Assembly (NCBI RefSeq): GCF_008704935.1
Contig: NZ_CP023692.1
Span: 3,390,001 to 3,454,000, forward strand
Origin: Streptomyces vinaceus
Lineage (GTDB): Bacteria; Actinomycetota; Actinomycetes; Streptomycetales; Streptomycetaceae
DNA: 64,000 nucleotides
Direction of reading: 5' to 3'
Shown here one piece after another: positions 52,261 through 61,189 of the stretch. A model generated the notes under the pieces. It did no database searches, was not told where the DNA came from, and was given only the letters and a program-made list of their open reading frames with translations. The position numbers and the translations under genes were made by a program. Positions within the stretch are counted from its first letter, which is position 1; every line of letters starts with the position of its first letter.

Positions 52261-53286
52261 CTAGGAGATCGCGGTGCGCAGGCGGACGACGTCGATCGGC
52301 TCCGTCTCGTCGTGGGCCGTCAGGTCGATGACCTGGCCCACCGCGCGCTGTTCGGGCGTGGGCTGCTTGAAGCCCTGTTCCTTGACCGGCTGCTCGCCCG
52401 CGGCCGGCTCCGCCTGCGCGGATTCCGCCTGGTGCACCGCGAGGGCCTCGGCGCCGACCACGTCGGCCAGGTCCTCGTTCTGCACCGATTCGATCACCGC
52501 ACGGGCCTGGGCCGCGGTCTTGGTGCCGAAGAAGTCGAAGCCGCCCTCGACGCGGGAGGCCGAGCGGCGCGCGACCGAGTACGGGGCCACCGCGGCCGCC
52601 GGGCGGCGCGCCGGGACCGCGCCCGTACGGCCGTGCGCGGATTCCGCTGCCACCGGCCCGGCGGCCTCGGTCTTGCCGGACGCCTTCGCCTTCGCCTCCG
52701 CCTTGCGGACGAGGGCCGCCATGGCGGCGTTGGCCCGGGCGTAGCCCACGCTGGTGGGCGCGCCGCTCGACGTGCGTTCCTCGGTCACCGCCGGCAGCTC
52801 CTTCGGCGCCGCCGGGGAGGCCGGGGCCGCCGAGGCCTCGATGGCGAGCAGGCGGCGGCCCTCCAGGGCGCTGGCCCGCTCGGTCTCCGCGGTGGCGTAC
52901 CGGCGCAGCAGCGCGGCGTGCTCGCCGCGCAGCCCGGCGAGTTCGACCCGCTTGGCCCGCAGCTTCGCGTCCAGCTTGGCGCGCAGCGCCCGGGCCTCTT
53001 CGAGGTCGGACTCCAGCTCGGCTATCCGCTCCTCGGTCTTCCACTCGTCCTTGACCCGCTCGCGCGCGAGTTCGGCCACGCGGCGGCCGGCCGCGCGGTC
53101 CCAGGCGCGCATGAGGACGGCGCCGGACACGCCCGCCGCCCCCGCGAGGGCCACGAGCAGGCGCAGGGGCAAGGGTTCCGCGAGCAGCCAGGCCGCGGCC
53201 GCACTGGCGACGGAGACTCCGGCCACGGTCGTCGGCGTGAGCAGCCGGTGCAGGGGTTCGGGATTGCGGTGGCGTCCACGGGGCAT
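52261..53286 (-). CDS. Membrane-anchored coiled-coil protein
   Basis: 341 aa. Two hydrophobic helices (about 18-36 and 38-58) follow a basic N-terminus. A charged coiled coil (about 68-140, RVAELARERVKDEWKTEERIAELESDLEEARALRAKLDAKLRAK) leads into an Ala/Pro-rich, probably disordered tail. A later RVEGGFDFFGTKTAAQARAVIESVQNEDLADVVG block looks conserved. The overall shape suggests a scaffold at the membrane. No named family was recognised. Confidence 0.78.
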   Translation of the reverse strand: MPRGRHRNPEPLHRLLTPTTVAGVSVASAAAAWLLAEPLPLRLLVALAGAAGVSGAVLMRAWDRAAGRRVAELARERVKDEWKTEERIAELESDLEEARALRAKLDAKLRAKRVELAGLRGEHAALLRRYATAETERASALEGRRLLAIEASAAPASPAAPKELPAVTEERTSSGAPTSVGYARANAAMAALVRKAEAKAKASGKTEAAGPVAAESAHGRTGAVPARRPAAAVAPYSVARRSASRVEGGFDFFGTKTAAQARAVIESVQNEDLADVVGAEALAVHQAESAQAEPAAGEQPVKEQGFKQPTPEQRAVGQVIDLTAHDETEPIDVVRLRTAIS

Positions 53287-53319
53287 GGCCTGAAATTTAC
53301 AGGGCGTGGGGGTCCAGTG

Positions 53320-53357
53320 GGGTAACTGCCCGGCAATCTGTGGCCGGGCAGTTACCC
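53320..53357. terminator. Terminator after the substrate-binding gene
   Basis: A perfect 15-bp stem, GGGTAACTGCCCGGC (53320-53334) and GCCGGGCAGTTACCC (53343-53357), with an 8-nt loop. It starts about 30 nt beyond the stop of the ABC substrate-binding gene and lies just upstream of the coiled-coil gene on the same strand, insulating the two. Confidence 0.75.
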
Positions 53358-53387
53358 GTCATTTCTCCACCAAACCCGTAACTACTC

Positions 53388-54380
53388 CTACTTCGTGAGG
53401 CCCTTCGCCTTCAGATAGGCCTTCGCCGCATCCGCCGGCTTCTCGCGCTGGGCGTCCACCTGCTTGTTCAACTCGACGAGGTCCGCGGTCGTGAGGACCT
53501 TGGTCAGCTTGTCGAGGGCGGCCGCGATCTCCGGGGATCCCGCGTCCTTGGCGTTGACCACCGGCAGGACGTTGTCGGCGTTCTGGAGCTTCTTGTCGTC
53601 CTCCAGCAGCACCAGCCCGAAGGTGTCGAGGGTGGCGTCGGTGGTCGTGGTGAGCGCCAGCTGGTCGACACCGTCCTTGACCGCCTGCTTGGCCTGCGGG
53701 GTGCCCACGCCCTTCGGGTCAATACCGGAAACATCGATTCCGTACGTCTTCTTCAAGCCCGGCGCGCAGAAGGGCCGTACGGCGCATTCGTCACCCGCCG
53801 CGATCTTCACCTTCAGCCCCGACTTGCCAAGATCGGAAAGCGTCTTCAGGTTGTTCTTCTGGGCGAATTCCTTCGACACCGCGAAGGCGTTCTGGTCGAC
53901 CGCCGGGCCCGCCGGCAGCGCCTTCAGGCCGAGCGGCGCCGCCAGCTTCTCCAGCCCCGCGACCGTCGCCGCCACGTCGCTCGACGCGACCGGCTTCTCC
54001 TCCGGTGCCTTCGGACCGTTCACCTTGGCGTTGAGGAACTCCGCGAGGGTGGCCGCGTACTCCGGGACGACGTCGATCTCGCCCTTCTCCAGCGAGGGCT
54101 CGTACAGCTCGCGGTTGTTCACCGTGGTGATCGACGTGCTGTAGCCCGCGTCCTTGAGGACCTGCGCGTACAGCTCCGCCAGCACGTTGGACTCCGTGAA
54201 CCCCGCCGCGCCGATCACGATCTTGCCCTTGGCGGAACCGGAACCGGAGTCGGAGGGCGCGGAGGCTCCCGACCCGGCGTCCTTGCTCTTCTCCAGGCTG
54301 TCGCCGCCGCACGCGGCGAGGGAGGCGGTCAGGGCCGCCGCCCCCAGTACGGCGCCGAGGACGCGCGTGGACTTGCTCAT
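53388..54380 (-). CDS. ABC substrate-binding lipoprotein, osmoprotectant type
   Basis: 330 aa. Lipoprotein signal with lipobox SLAACGG (Cys about residue 24). The OpuAC-like domain starts GKIVIGAAGFTESNVLAELYAQVL and has NNRELYEPSLEKGEIDVVPEYAATL, typical of glycine betaine/choline/proline-betaine binding proteins (OpuBC/OsmF/ProX class). GGAGGAG precedes the ATG. It is the last gene of a set with two permeases and a divergent ATPase. The exact ligand is not readable. Confidence 0.9.
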   Translation of the reverse strand: MSKSTRVLGAVLGAAALTASLAACGGDSLEKSKDAGSGASAPSDSGSGSAKGKIVIGAAGFTESNVLAELYAQVLKDAGYSTSITTVNNRELYEPSLEKGEIDVVPEYAATLAEFLNAKVNGPKAPEEKPVASSDVAATVAGLEKLAAPLGLKALPAGPAVDQNAFAVSKEFAQKNNLKTLSDLGKSGLKVKIAAGDECAVRPFCAPGLKKTYGIDVSGIDPKGVGTPQAKQAVKDGVDQLALTTTTDATLDTFGLVLLEDDKKLQNADNVLPVVNAKDAGSPEIAAALDKLTKVLTTADLVELNKQVDAQREKPADAAKAYLKAKGLTK

Positions 54381-54455
54381 CTTGTGCTCCTCCAAGGGAG
54401 TGGGAACGACCAACGAACGGGGAAGGCCCGCGGCGACGGGCGCGCGGCCGGCGGG

Positions 54456-55121
54456 TCAGCGCGCCGCCGGGCGCGGGAACAGCCGGTCCGCCGCCACCAG
54501 GGCGCCCTCGACCAGCAGGGCCAGCGCCGCCACCAGCAGCGCCCCCGCGAAGACCTGCGGGGTGTTGTACGTGTTGAAACCGGCGGTGATGATCCGGCCG
54601 AGGCCGCCCTGCCCGACCATGGCCGCGATCGTGGCCGTCGCGATCACCTGGACGGCGCCCGAACGCAGCCCGGTCATCACCAGCTCGCGCGCGAGCGGCA
54701 GTTCCACCCGCCAGAACAGCTGCCCGCCGGACATGCCCATGCCCCGGGCGGCCTCCACCACCGAGCGGTCCACCTCGCGCATACCCACGTACGCGTTGGT
54801 CAGCAGCGGCGGTACGGCGAAGAGCACGAGCGCGGCGACGGTGGGCAGATAGCCCGCGCTGCGCAGCGGCGAGACCATGAACAGGGCCAGCACCGCGAAG
54901 ACGGGGACGGCCCGCCCGATGTTGGAGACGTTGATCGCGAGCGCCCCGCCCTTGCCGATGTGGCCGAGCCACAGGCCGATCGGCAGGGCCAGCGCGCAGG
55001 CGATGGCGAGGGAGATCCCGCTGACGTAGACGTGCTCGCCCAGCCGGTGCCACACCCCGTTCTCCCCGGACCAGTTGGCCCCGTCCGCCAGCCAGTCCCA
55101 GGCCTGTCCCAGCACGCCCAT
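54456..55121 (-). CDS. ABC permease, osmoprotectant type
   Basis: 221 aa with five to six TM helices and the BPD-type EAA loop EVDRSVVEAARGMGMSGGQLFWRVELPLA. It is paralogous to the neighbouring permease; together they form the OpuB/OpuC-like membrane channel. Its ATG starts 4 nt after the stop of the upstream permease, so the genes are co-transcribed. Confidence 0.92.
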   Translation of the reverse strand: MGVLGQAWDWLADGANWSGENGVWHRLGEHVYVSGISLAIACALALPIGLWLGHIGKGGALAINVSNIGRAVPVFAVLALFMVSPLRSAGYLPTVAALVLFAVPPLLTNAYVGMREVDRSVVEAARGMGMSGGQLFWRVELPLARELVMTGLRSGAVQVIATATIAAMVGQGGLGRIITAGFNTYNTPQVFAGALLVAALALLVEGALVAADRLFPRPAAR

Positions 55122-55125
55122 CGCC

Positions 55126-55878
55126 TCAGGCCCCCTTCGTCGGAGTCGTCGCGGCGGGCGCAGCGGGCTCGGCGGGCACCGGCTTCGCCCGCCGGGCCGC
55201 CCGCGGCGCGCGCGTCGCCCGCGTCCACGGCGTGAGGAGCCGCTGTACGCCGAGCAGGGCCAGGTCCGCCACCAGGGCGAGCAGCACGCACAGCACGGAC
55301 GCCGTGAGCACCTGGGCCTTGAAGGAGCTGTTGACCGCCGGGGCGATGAGGTTGCCCAGACCGCCCTTGCCGACGATGGAGCCGACCGTGGTCAGCGCCA
55401 CCGTAGACACCGTGGCGATCCGCACCCCGGCGAGCAGCGCGGGCAGCGCCAGCGGCAGTTCGACCTGCCACAGCAGCCGCCCCGGCCCGTACCCCATCCC
55501 GCGCGCCGCCTCCCGCACCTCTTCGGGGACCGCCTCCAGCCCGGCCATGGCGTTGCGCACCAGGATGGTCAGCGAGTACAGCACCAGCCCGGTCACCACG
55601 AGTGAGGCCGACAGCCCGAAGAGGGGCAGCAGCAGCGAGAACATGGCGAGCGAGGGGACCGTGTAGAGCAGGGTGGTCAGGCCCAGCACGGGCGCGGCCC
55701 AGCGCCGGCCGCGGCGGGCCAGCAGGGCCAGCGGGAGGGACACGACGAGGCCGATGACGACCGACACCCCCGTGATCCAGACATGTTGGACCGTGGCGTC
55801 GGTGAGCTCCTGGGAGCGGGACGTGACGTAGTCCCAGCAGATCCAGTCGTTCGCCACCAGGCAGTTCTGCCCGGCCAT
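55126..55878 (-). CDS. ABC permease, osmoprotectant type
   Basis: 250 aa. Residues 1-35 include an extracytoplasmic-looking N-terminus, then five to six TM helices with the EAA loop EAVPEEVREAARGMGYGPGRLLWQVELPLALPALLAGV. An Ala/Pro-rich basic tail ends the protein. The ATG at 55878 follows GGGGTGAGG; an in-frame start at 55908 is less likely. It heads the permease-permease-binding protein operon, divergent from the ATPase gene. Confidence 0.9.
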   Translation of the reverse strand: MAGQNCLVANDWICWDYVTSRSQELTDATVQHVWITGVSVVIGLVVSLPLALLARRGRRWAAPVLGLTTLLYTVPSLAMFSLLLPLFGLSASLVVTGLVLYSLTILVRNAMAGLEAVPEEVREAARGMGYGPGRLLWQVELPLALPALLAGVRIATVSTVALTTVGSIVGKGGLGNLIAPAVNSSFKAQVLTASVLCVLLALVADLALLGVQRLLTPWTRATRAPRAARRAKPVPAEPAAPAATTPTKGA

Positions 55879-56031
55879 GCCCTCACCCCCTGCCGCCACT
55901 GCGTACACCCGTCCGAACGGGCCCGGTCACAAGCGACCATAACCCCCGGGGCCGACAATGGCCGGAAACCTTCGCAGCGGGGTAATACTCCCGTCACAAA
56001 CAACCCGCGGGGTGTGGGGGAGGATGGGCAT

Positions 56032-57015
56032 GTGATCCGATTCGAGCATGTGACCAAGCGCTACCCCGACGGGACCACGGCCGTCGAGGACCTGTCCTTC
56101 GAGGTGGCGGAGGGTGAGCTGGTCACGCTCGTGGGCCCGTCCGGCTGCGGCAAGACGACCACGATGAAGATGGTCAACCGGCTCATCGAGCCGACCTCCG
56201 GCCGGATCCTGCTCGGCGGCGAGGACATCGCGAGCGCCGACCCCGTCGAACTGCGCCGGCACATCGGGTACGTCATCCAGCAGGTCGGGCTGTTCCCGCA
56301 CAAGACGGTGCTGGAGAACACCGCGACCGTCCCGCAGCTGATCGGCACCCCGAAGGCCACGGCACGCGCCCGGGCCGCCGAGCTCCTCGAACTGGTCGGG
56401 CTGGACCCGGCCGTGTACGGGGGCCGGTACCCGGAGCAGCTGTCCGGCGGGCAGCGCCAGCGCGTCGGCGTCGCGCGGGCCTTGGCGGCCGACCCGCCGG
56501 TGCTGCTGATGGACGAGCCGTTCGGGGCGGTGGACCCGGTGGTCCGCGAGCGCCTCCAGAACGAGTTCCTGGCGCTCCAGCGGACGGTGCGCAAGACGAT
56601 CCTGCTGGTCACGCACGACCTGGAGGAGGCGATCCGGCTCGGCGACCGCATCGCCGTCTACGGCACGGGCACCATCGAGCAGTTCGCCCGCCCGGCCGCG
56701 GTACTGGCCTCGCCCGCTACGGAGTACGTGGCCTCCTTCGTCGGCGCGGACCGGGGCCTGAAGCGGCTCGCGGTCACCCCGGTGGAGCGGGCCGACCTGG
56801 AGCGGGCCGACCCGGCGCGGGCGGCCGGGGACGGGAAAGCCCCCACCGCCGACGTGGCGCTGGGGGCGAGTCTGCGCGAGGCGCTCGCGCTGCTGCTGCA
56901 GGAGGACTCCGGCCGGATCGGGGTCACGGACCCGGACTCCGGTGAGCTGGTCGGCGTACTGACCCCGGAGGGGGTGCACCGGGCACTGCGCCGGGCCCAG
57001 CTGCAAGAGGCGTAA
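56032..57015 (+). CDS. ABC ATPase, osmoprotectant type
   Basis: 327 aa. Walker A is VGPSGCGKTTT, the signature LSGGQRQRVGVARAL, Walker B LLMDEPFGAVDP and the H-loop LLVTHDLEEAIRLGD. The C-terminal tail (about 265-325) has one CBS-like repeat (RIGVTDPDSGELVGVLTPEGVHRAL), where OpuA-type ATPases use CBS domains to sense ionic strength or c-di-AMP. It is transcribed away from its permeases, unlike most Opu operons. The GTG start has GGGAGG about 8 nt upstream. Confidence 0.93.
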   Translation: MIRFEHVTKRYPDGTTAVEDLSFEVAEGELVTLVGPSGCGKTTTMKMVNRLIEPTSGRILLGGEDIASADPVELRRHIGYVIQQVGLFPHKTVLENTATVPQLIGTPKATARARAAELLELVGLDPAVYGGRYPEQLSGGQRQRVGVARALAADPPVLLMDEPFGAVDPVVRERLQNEFLALQRTVRKTILLVTHDLEEAIRLGDRIAVYGTGTIEQFARPAAVLASPATEYVASFVGADRGLKRLAVTPVERADLERADPARAAGDGKAPTADVALGASLREALALLLQEDSGRIGVTDPDSGELVGVLTPEGVHRALRRAQLQEA

Positions 57016-57041
57016 GGCAGGGGCGCAGGACAGGGGCGCGG

Positions 57042-57065
57042 CCCCGGGCCCTGAGCGGGCCGGGG
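57042..57065. terminator. Hairpin between ATPase and esterase genes
   Basis: CCCCGGGCCC (57042-57051) pairs with GGGCCGGGG (57057-57065) with one bulged G and a TGAGC loop. It lies between convergent genes and abuts the esterase stop codon. Confidence 0.4.
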
Positions 57066-58175
57066 TCAGGCCTGGATGCGGTTGCTCATCCACACCAGCA
57101 TCGGCGGGATCTCGCGGCGCCAGGTGTTGAAGTTGTGGCCGCCGCTGTCGAGGATGATCGAGGAGACCCGGTCCGGGCCCTTGACCAGCTTGATGAACTT
57201 CTTGGTGTCGTCGAGGTTGGGCTCGCCCGTCTCGCTGCTGGTGACCAGGAACGACGTACCGGTCGGCTTCTTGTGCTCGATGCTGTGCAGGACGTCCGCG
57301 CGCTTCTTCAGCTTGTCGTCGCCCTGGAACAGGTTGCCGGTGGTCGCGTCGTTCGCCGCGTCGTAGTACGCGGACAGACCCGCGGCGGCGCCGAAGGTCT
57401 GCGGGTAGTGCGCGGCGATCTTCAGGGCGCAGTAGCCGCCCGTCGAGTTCCCGATGAAGCCCATGTTCTGCGGCTTCTTGCCGACCCGGAAGGTCGCCTG
57501 GATGGCCTGCGGCAGGTCCTCGGCGAAGAAGGTCTCCGTCTGCGGTCCGCCGGGTATGTCCACGCACTCGGTGTCACGCGGCGGCGCGACGGTCGGACGC
57601 AGCATCACCAGGATCATCGGCTTCATCTTGCCCGCCTTGGCCTGCTTGAAGGCCGTCATCGGGTAGTTCAGCCCTTTGATCAGGTTCTCGGCGGTGCCCG
57701 GGTAGCCCGTCAGCACGATGGAGGCCGGAAAGTTCTGCTCCTTGTGCTGCGGCTGGAAGTACTCCGGCGGCAGCCACACGTAGCCCGGGCTCGTTATTTT
57801 CGACTTCTGCCCGGTTATGGCAACCTTCAGGATCTGTCCGCCGACCTGGGGCTGGGCCCCGCCCGGCACGTCGAGCTTCTGCTTGTCGACGACCTTGATG
57901 TCCTTGCTGCTCATGGAGTGGTCCACGACCTTGCCGACAGACGTCTGCTGGCCGAACAGGTCCGCCCACGAACCGTAGAAGGAGAAGGACTTGTTCGCCG
58001 CCAGGCCCACGGCCGAGAACAGCGCCAGCTGGGTCGCGAGCAGGAGCCCGACCCGGCCGAGCAGCGCACGCCAGGTGCGGCCCGAGAGCCGGGGCCAGAA
58101 CCACACCGTGGCTGCGAACAGCAGCACACCGGCGATGATGGCCAGCGCCAGAACCGTATTACTGGTGAGACCCAT
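57066..58175 (-). CDS. Membrane-anchored alpha/beta-hydrolase esterase
   Basis: 369 aa. Two TM helices (about 7-27 and 38-60) hold an outer esterase domain of the esterase D/PF00756 type: SPGYVWLPPEYF, ASIVLTGYPGTAENL, the nucleophile elbow GFIGNSTGGYCAL, and the His in DSGGHNFNTWRREIPPML. It is divergent (152 nt) from an MprF-like aminoacyl-phosphatidylglycerol synthase. Esterases next to such synthases hydrolyse aminoacyl-PG in some Gram-positives, which suggests this may trim the lipid made by its neighbour. Confidence 0.85.
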   Translation of the reverse strand: MGLTSNTVLALAIIAGVLLFAATVWFWPRLSGRTWRALLGRVGLLLATQLALFSAVGLAANKSFSFYGSWADLFGQQTSVGKVVDHSMSSKDIKVVDKQKLDVPGGAQPQVGGQILKVAITGQKSKITSPGYVWLPPEYFQPQHKEQNFPASIVLTGYPGTAENLIKGLNYPMTAFKQAKAGKMKPMILVMLRPTVAPPRDTECVDIPGGPQTETFFAEDLPQAIQATFRVGKKPQNMGFIGNSTGGYCALKIAAHYPQTFGAAAGLSAYYDAANDATTGNLFQGDDKLKKRADVLHSIEHKKPTGTSFLVTSSETGEPNLDDTKKFIKLVKGPDRVSSIILDSGGHNFNTWRREIPPMLVWMSNRIQA

Positions 58176-58327
58176 GAGCAGTCAGTCGACTTTCTGATGG
58201 CAGGACTAGTTTTTCTCGGCGGAAGAGTGAACCCGCTCGACCCCGATGTCGTCCTAGTGGACGCACCACACTCCGGAGGCTGTCGCGGCCTTCGGCCACA
58301 TGATCTCTCGCGGAGCAACGGGAAGCG

Positions 58328-60187
58328 ATGTCTAGCAGGATAGATGGCGATAAGTCGGGACAGGTTCCGAAGCAGGTCCGCCGAATCTTCCGCGGCCCAC
58401 GACCGGAGTCGGTGCCCGGGCTGGTAGGTACGGCCGTCATGATCGTCGGCCTTCTGGACATCGCGGCGGGAGTGTTCCCGCGGTTCCGGCACAGCCGGAT
58501 CCACGCGGTCACCGAGGTGCTGCCCGGTTCGCTGGGCCCGTTCGCGGCCGCCCTCGCCATCAGTGCGGGCGTTCTGCTCCTCCTGCTCGCCCACGGCCTC
58601 AAGCGCCGCAAGCGCCGTGCCTGGCGGGCCACCGTCGTCCTGCTCCCGGCCGGTGCCGCCGCGCAGTTCATGTACCGGCACTCCGTCATCAGCGTCGTCC
58701 TCGCGGCGGTGCTCCTGGGGCTCATCGTGCGCCACCAGGGTGAATTCAAGGCGCTGCCGGACCCGCGCAGCCGCTGGAAGGCGCTCGCCAACTTCGTGCT
58801 GATGAGCGCCGGCTCCATCGGCCTGGGTCTGGTCATCGTCAACTCGCACCCGGGCCGCGTCGTCGGCCATCCGGGTATTTACGAGCAGATCAGCCACGTC
58901 GTGTACGGGCTCTTCGGCATGGAGGGGCCGGTCGACTACTCCGGCAGGGTCTCCTGGACCGTGGGCTACTCGCTCGGCGCCCTCGGCATGCTGACCGCGC
59001 TCACCACCATCTACCTGGCCTTCCGCCCCGAGCACCCGGCCGCCCGGCTCACCGCCGACGACGAGACGAAGCTGCGCGAGCTGCTCGCCAAGCACGGCGG
59101 CCGCGACTCGCTGGGCCACTTCGCCCTCCGCCGCGACAAGGCCGTCGTCTTCTCCCCCAGCGGCAAGGCCGCCGTCACCTACCGCGTCGTCTCCGGCGTG
59201 ATGCTCGCCTCCGGCGACCCCATCGGCGACGTCGAGGCCTGGCCCGGCGCCATCGAGCGGTTCATGGAGGAGGCCAAGGCCCACTCCTGGACCCCGGCCG
59301 TCATGGGCTGCAGCGAGACGGGCGGCGAGGTCTGGACGCGCGAGACCGGCCTGGACGCCCTGGAGCTCGGCGACGAGGCGATCGTCGACGTCAAAGACTT
59401 CTCCCTCTCCGGGCGGGCGATGCGCAACGTCCGCCAGATGGTGAAGCGCATCGAGCGCAACGGCTACACCACCAAGGTCCGCCGCGTCAGCGAGCTGACC
59501 GACGAGGAGCTGGAGCAGGTACGGGGCGCCGCCGAGGCCTGGCGCGGCACCGACACCGAGCGCGGCTTCTCCATGGCCCTGGGCCGCGTCGGCGACCCGG
59601 GCGACGGGGACTGCTACATCGCCACCGCCCACCGCGTCGAGGAGGGCGACACCAGCCCGTTCGGCGACCTCAAGGCCGTCCTGCACTTCGTCCCGTGGGG
59701 CAAGGACGGCATGTCGCTGGAGCTCATGCGCCGCGACCGCGCCGCCGACCCCGGCATGAACGAGCTGCTGATCGTCGCCTCCCTGGAGGCCTCGCCCTCG
59801 CTGGGCATCGAGAAGGTCTCCCTGAACTTCGCGATGTTCCGCTCGGCCCTCGCCCGCGGCGAGAAGATCGGCGCCGGCCCGGTGCTGCGGATGTGGCGCA
59901 GCCTGCTGGTGTTCCTGTCCCGCTGGTTCCAGATCGAGTCGCTGTACAAGTTCAACGCGAAGTTCAAGCCGCGCTGGGAGCCCCGCTTCGTGGTCTTCCG
60001 CACCACCCGCGACCTGCCCCGCATCGGCTTCGCCGCGATGCAGGCCGAAGGGTTCGTCACGCTGGCCCTGCCCCGGCTCTTCGCCAGCCGGCGCCGCCCC
60101 AAGCCGGTCCGCACCTGCGCCCACACCCACCCGAGCGCCCCGGTCCCGGCCCAGGCCAAGGCGGAGCGCGAAGTCCAGGTCGCCTGA
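58328..60187 (+). CDS. Aminoacyl-phosphatidylglycerol synthase, MprF-like
   Basis: 619 aa. Six to seven TM helices (about 30-240) precede a DUF2156 catalytic domain with the double GNAT fold: LGHFALRRDKAVVFSPSGKAAVTYRVVSGVMLASGDPIGD, GLDALELGDEAIVDVKDFSLSGRAMRNVRQMVKRIERNGY, and the C-terminal YKFNAKFKPRWEPRFVVF. It should transfer lysine or alanine from aminoacyl-tRNA to phosphatidylglycerol, lowering membrane charge and resisting cationic peptides. The N-terminal membrane part is shorter than the 14-TM MprF of Staphylococcus. Lys versus Ala cannot be told from sequence. Confidence 0.9.
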   Translation: MSSRIDGDKSGQVPKQVRRIFRGPRPESVPGLVGTAVMIVGLLDIAAGVFPRFRHSRIHAVTEVLPGSLGPFAAALAISAGVLLLLLAHGLKRRKRRAWRATVVLLPAGAAAQFMYRHSVISVVLAAVLLGLIVRHQGEFKALPDPRSRWKALANFVLMSAGSIGLGLVIVNSHPGRVVGHPGIYEQISHVVYGLFGMEGPVDYSGRVSWTVGYSLGALGMLTALTTIYLAFRPEHPAARLTADDETKLRELLAKHGGRDSLGHFALRRDKAVVFSPSGKAAVTYRVVSGVMLASGDPIGDVEAWPGAIERFMEEAKAHSWTPAVMGCSETGGEVWTRETGLDALELGDEAIVDVKDFSLSGRAMRNVRQMVKRIERNGYTTKVRRVSELTDEELEQVRGAAEAWRGTDTERGFSMALGRVGDPGDGDCYIATAHRVEEGDTSPFGDLKAVLHFVPWGKDGMSLELMRRDRAADPGMNELLIVASLEASPSLGIEKVSLNFAMFRSALARGEKIGAGPVLRMWRSLLVFLSRWFQIESLYKFNAKFKPRWEPRFVVFRTTRDLPRIGFAAMQAEGFVTLALPRLFASRRRPKPVRTCAHTHPSAPVPAQAKAEREVQVA

Positions 60188-60206
60188 TCCCGGACCGCCC
60201 CGCACC

Positions 60207-60244
60207 GGAGCCCGGCCCGCCGCACGCACGGCGGGCCGGGCTCC
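60207..60244 (+). terminator. Terminator after the MprF-like gene
   Basis: Perfect 16-bp stem, GGAGCCCGGCCCGCCG (60207-60222) and CGGCGGGCCGGGCTCC (60229-60244), loop CACGCA. It stands between the aminoacyl-PG synthase gene and folP. Confidence 0.82.
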
Positions 60245-60294
60245 GCCGTTTCCCGCGTTCCGCCCGGCCAGGGACCCGGCCCTACCCTGGAGCC

Positions 60295-61167
60295 ATGAAC
60301 ATCAAGCGCGGGGCCGCCGGCAGGGGCCGGGTCGCAGGCCTGCCGGAATGGGACCGCTGCGGGGTCATGGGCGTCGTCAACGTCACCCCCGACTCCTTCT
60401 CCGACGGGGGCCGCTGGTTCGACACCACCGCCGCCGTCAAGCGCGGCCTCGACCTCGTCGCCCAGGGCGCCGACCTCGTCGACGTCGGCGGCGAATCCAC
60501 CCGCCCCGGCGCCACCCGCGTCGACGAGGAGGAGGAGCTGCGCCGCGTCGTCCCCGTGGTGCGCGGCCTGGCCTCCGAAGGGGTCACCGTCTCCGTCGAC
60601 ACCATGCGCGCCTCCGTCGCCGCCCGGGCCGTGGCCGCGGGCGCCACGCTGGTCAACGACGTCAGCGGCGGCCTCGCCGACCCCGGCATGATCCCGGCCG
60701 TCGCCGCCGCCGAGGTGCCGTTCGTGGTGATGCACTGGCGCGGCTTCAGCGACGGCATGAACAAGCTCGCCGTGTACGAGGACGTCGTCGCCGAGGTCAC
60801 CGCCGAGCTGCGGACCCGCATCGACGCCGTCGTGGCCGGCGGGATCGCCCCCGAGCGGCTCCTCGTCGACCCCGGCCTCGGCTTCGCGAAGATGGCCGAG
60901 CACGACCTGGCCCTGGTCGCCCACCTCCCCGAGTTGCGCGCCCTCGGCTTCCCGCTGCTGGTCGCCGCCTCGCGGAAGCGTTTCCTCGGCCGGATCCTGG
61001 CCGGCGCCGCCGACGCCTCCCCGCCGCCCGCCCGCGAGCGGGACGCGGCCACCGCCGCCGTCTCCGCCATCGCCGCCCACCAGGGCGCCTGGGCCGTACG
61101 GGTCCACGAGGTACGGGCGACCGCCGACGCGGTTCGGGTGGCCCGCGCCGTGGAAGGAGCGCTGTGA
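60295..61167 (+). CDS. folP: Dihydropteroate synthase
   Basis: 290 aa TIM-barrel enzyme that joins p-aminobenzoate to hydroxymethyl-dihydropterin diphosphate; sulfonamides target it. Signatures are GVVNVTPDSFSDGGRW, GADLVDVGGESTRPGA, VNDVSGGLADPGM and LVAASRKRFLGRIL. TACCCT lies 6 nt before the ATG, predicting a leaderless mRNA. It opens the folate operon with the NTF2-like, folB, folK and DUF3180 genes. Confidence 0.96.
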   Translation: MNIKRGAAGRGRVAGLPEWDRCGVMGVVNVTPDSFSDGGRWFDTTAAVKRGLDLVAQGADLVDVGGESTRPGATRVDEEEELRRVVPVVRGLASEGVTVSVDTMRASVAARAVAAGATLVNDVSGGLADPGMIPAVAAAEVPFVVMHWRGFSDGMNKLAVYEDVVAEVTAELRTRIDAVVAGGIAPERLLVDPGLGFAKMAEHDLALVAHLPELRALGFPLLVAASRKRFLGRILAGAADASPPPARERDAATAAVSAIAAHQGAWAVRVHEVRATADAVRVARAVEGAL

Positions 61168-61189
61168 CCATCGAACGAGAAGGAGCACG

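Noticed and set aside
57180..58343. A 400-codon plus-strand frame antisense to the esterase
   Set aside because: The minus-strand esterase has a serine elbow, TM helices and the right codon bias; the antisense product has none of these.
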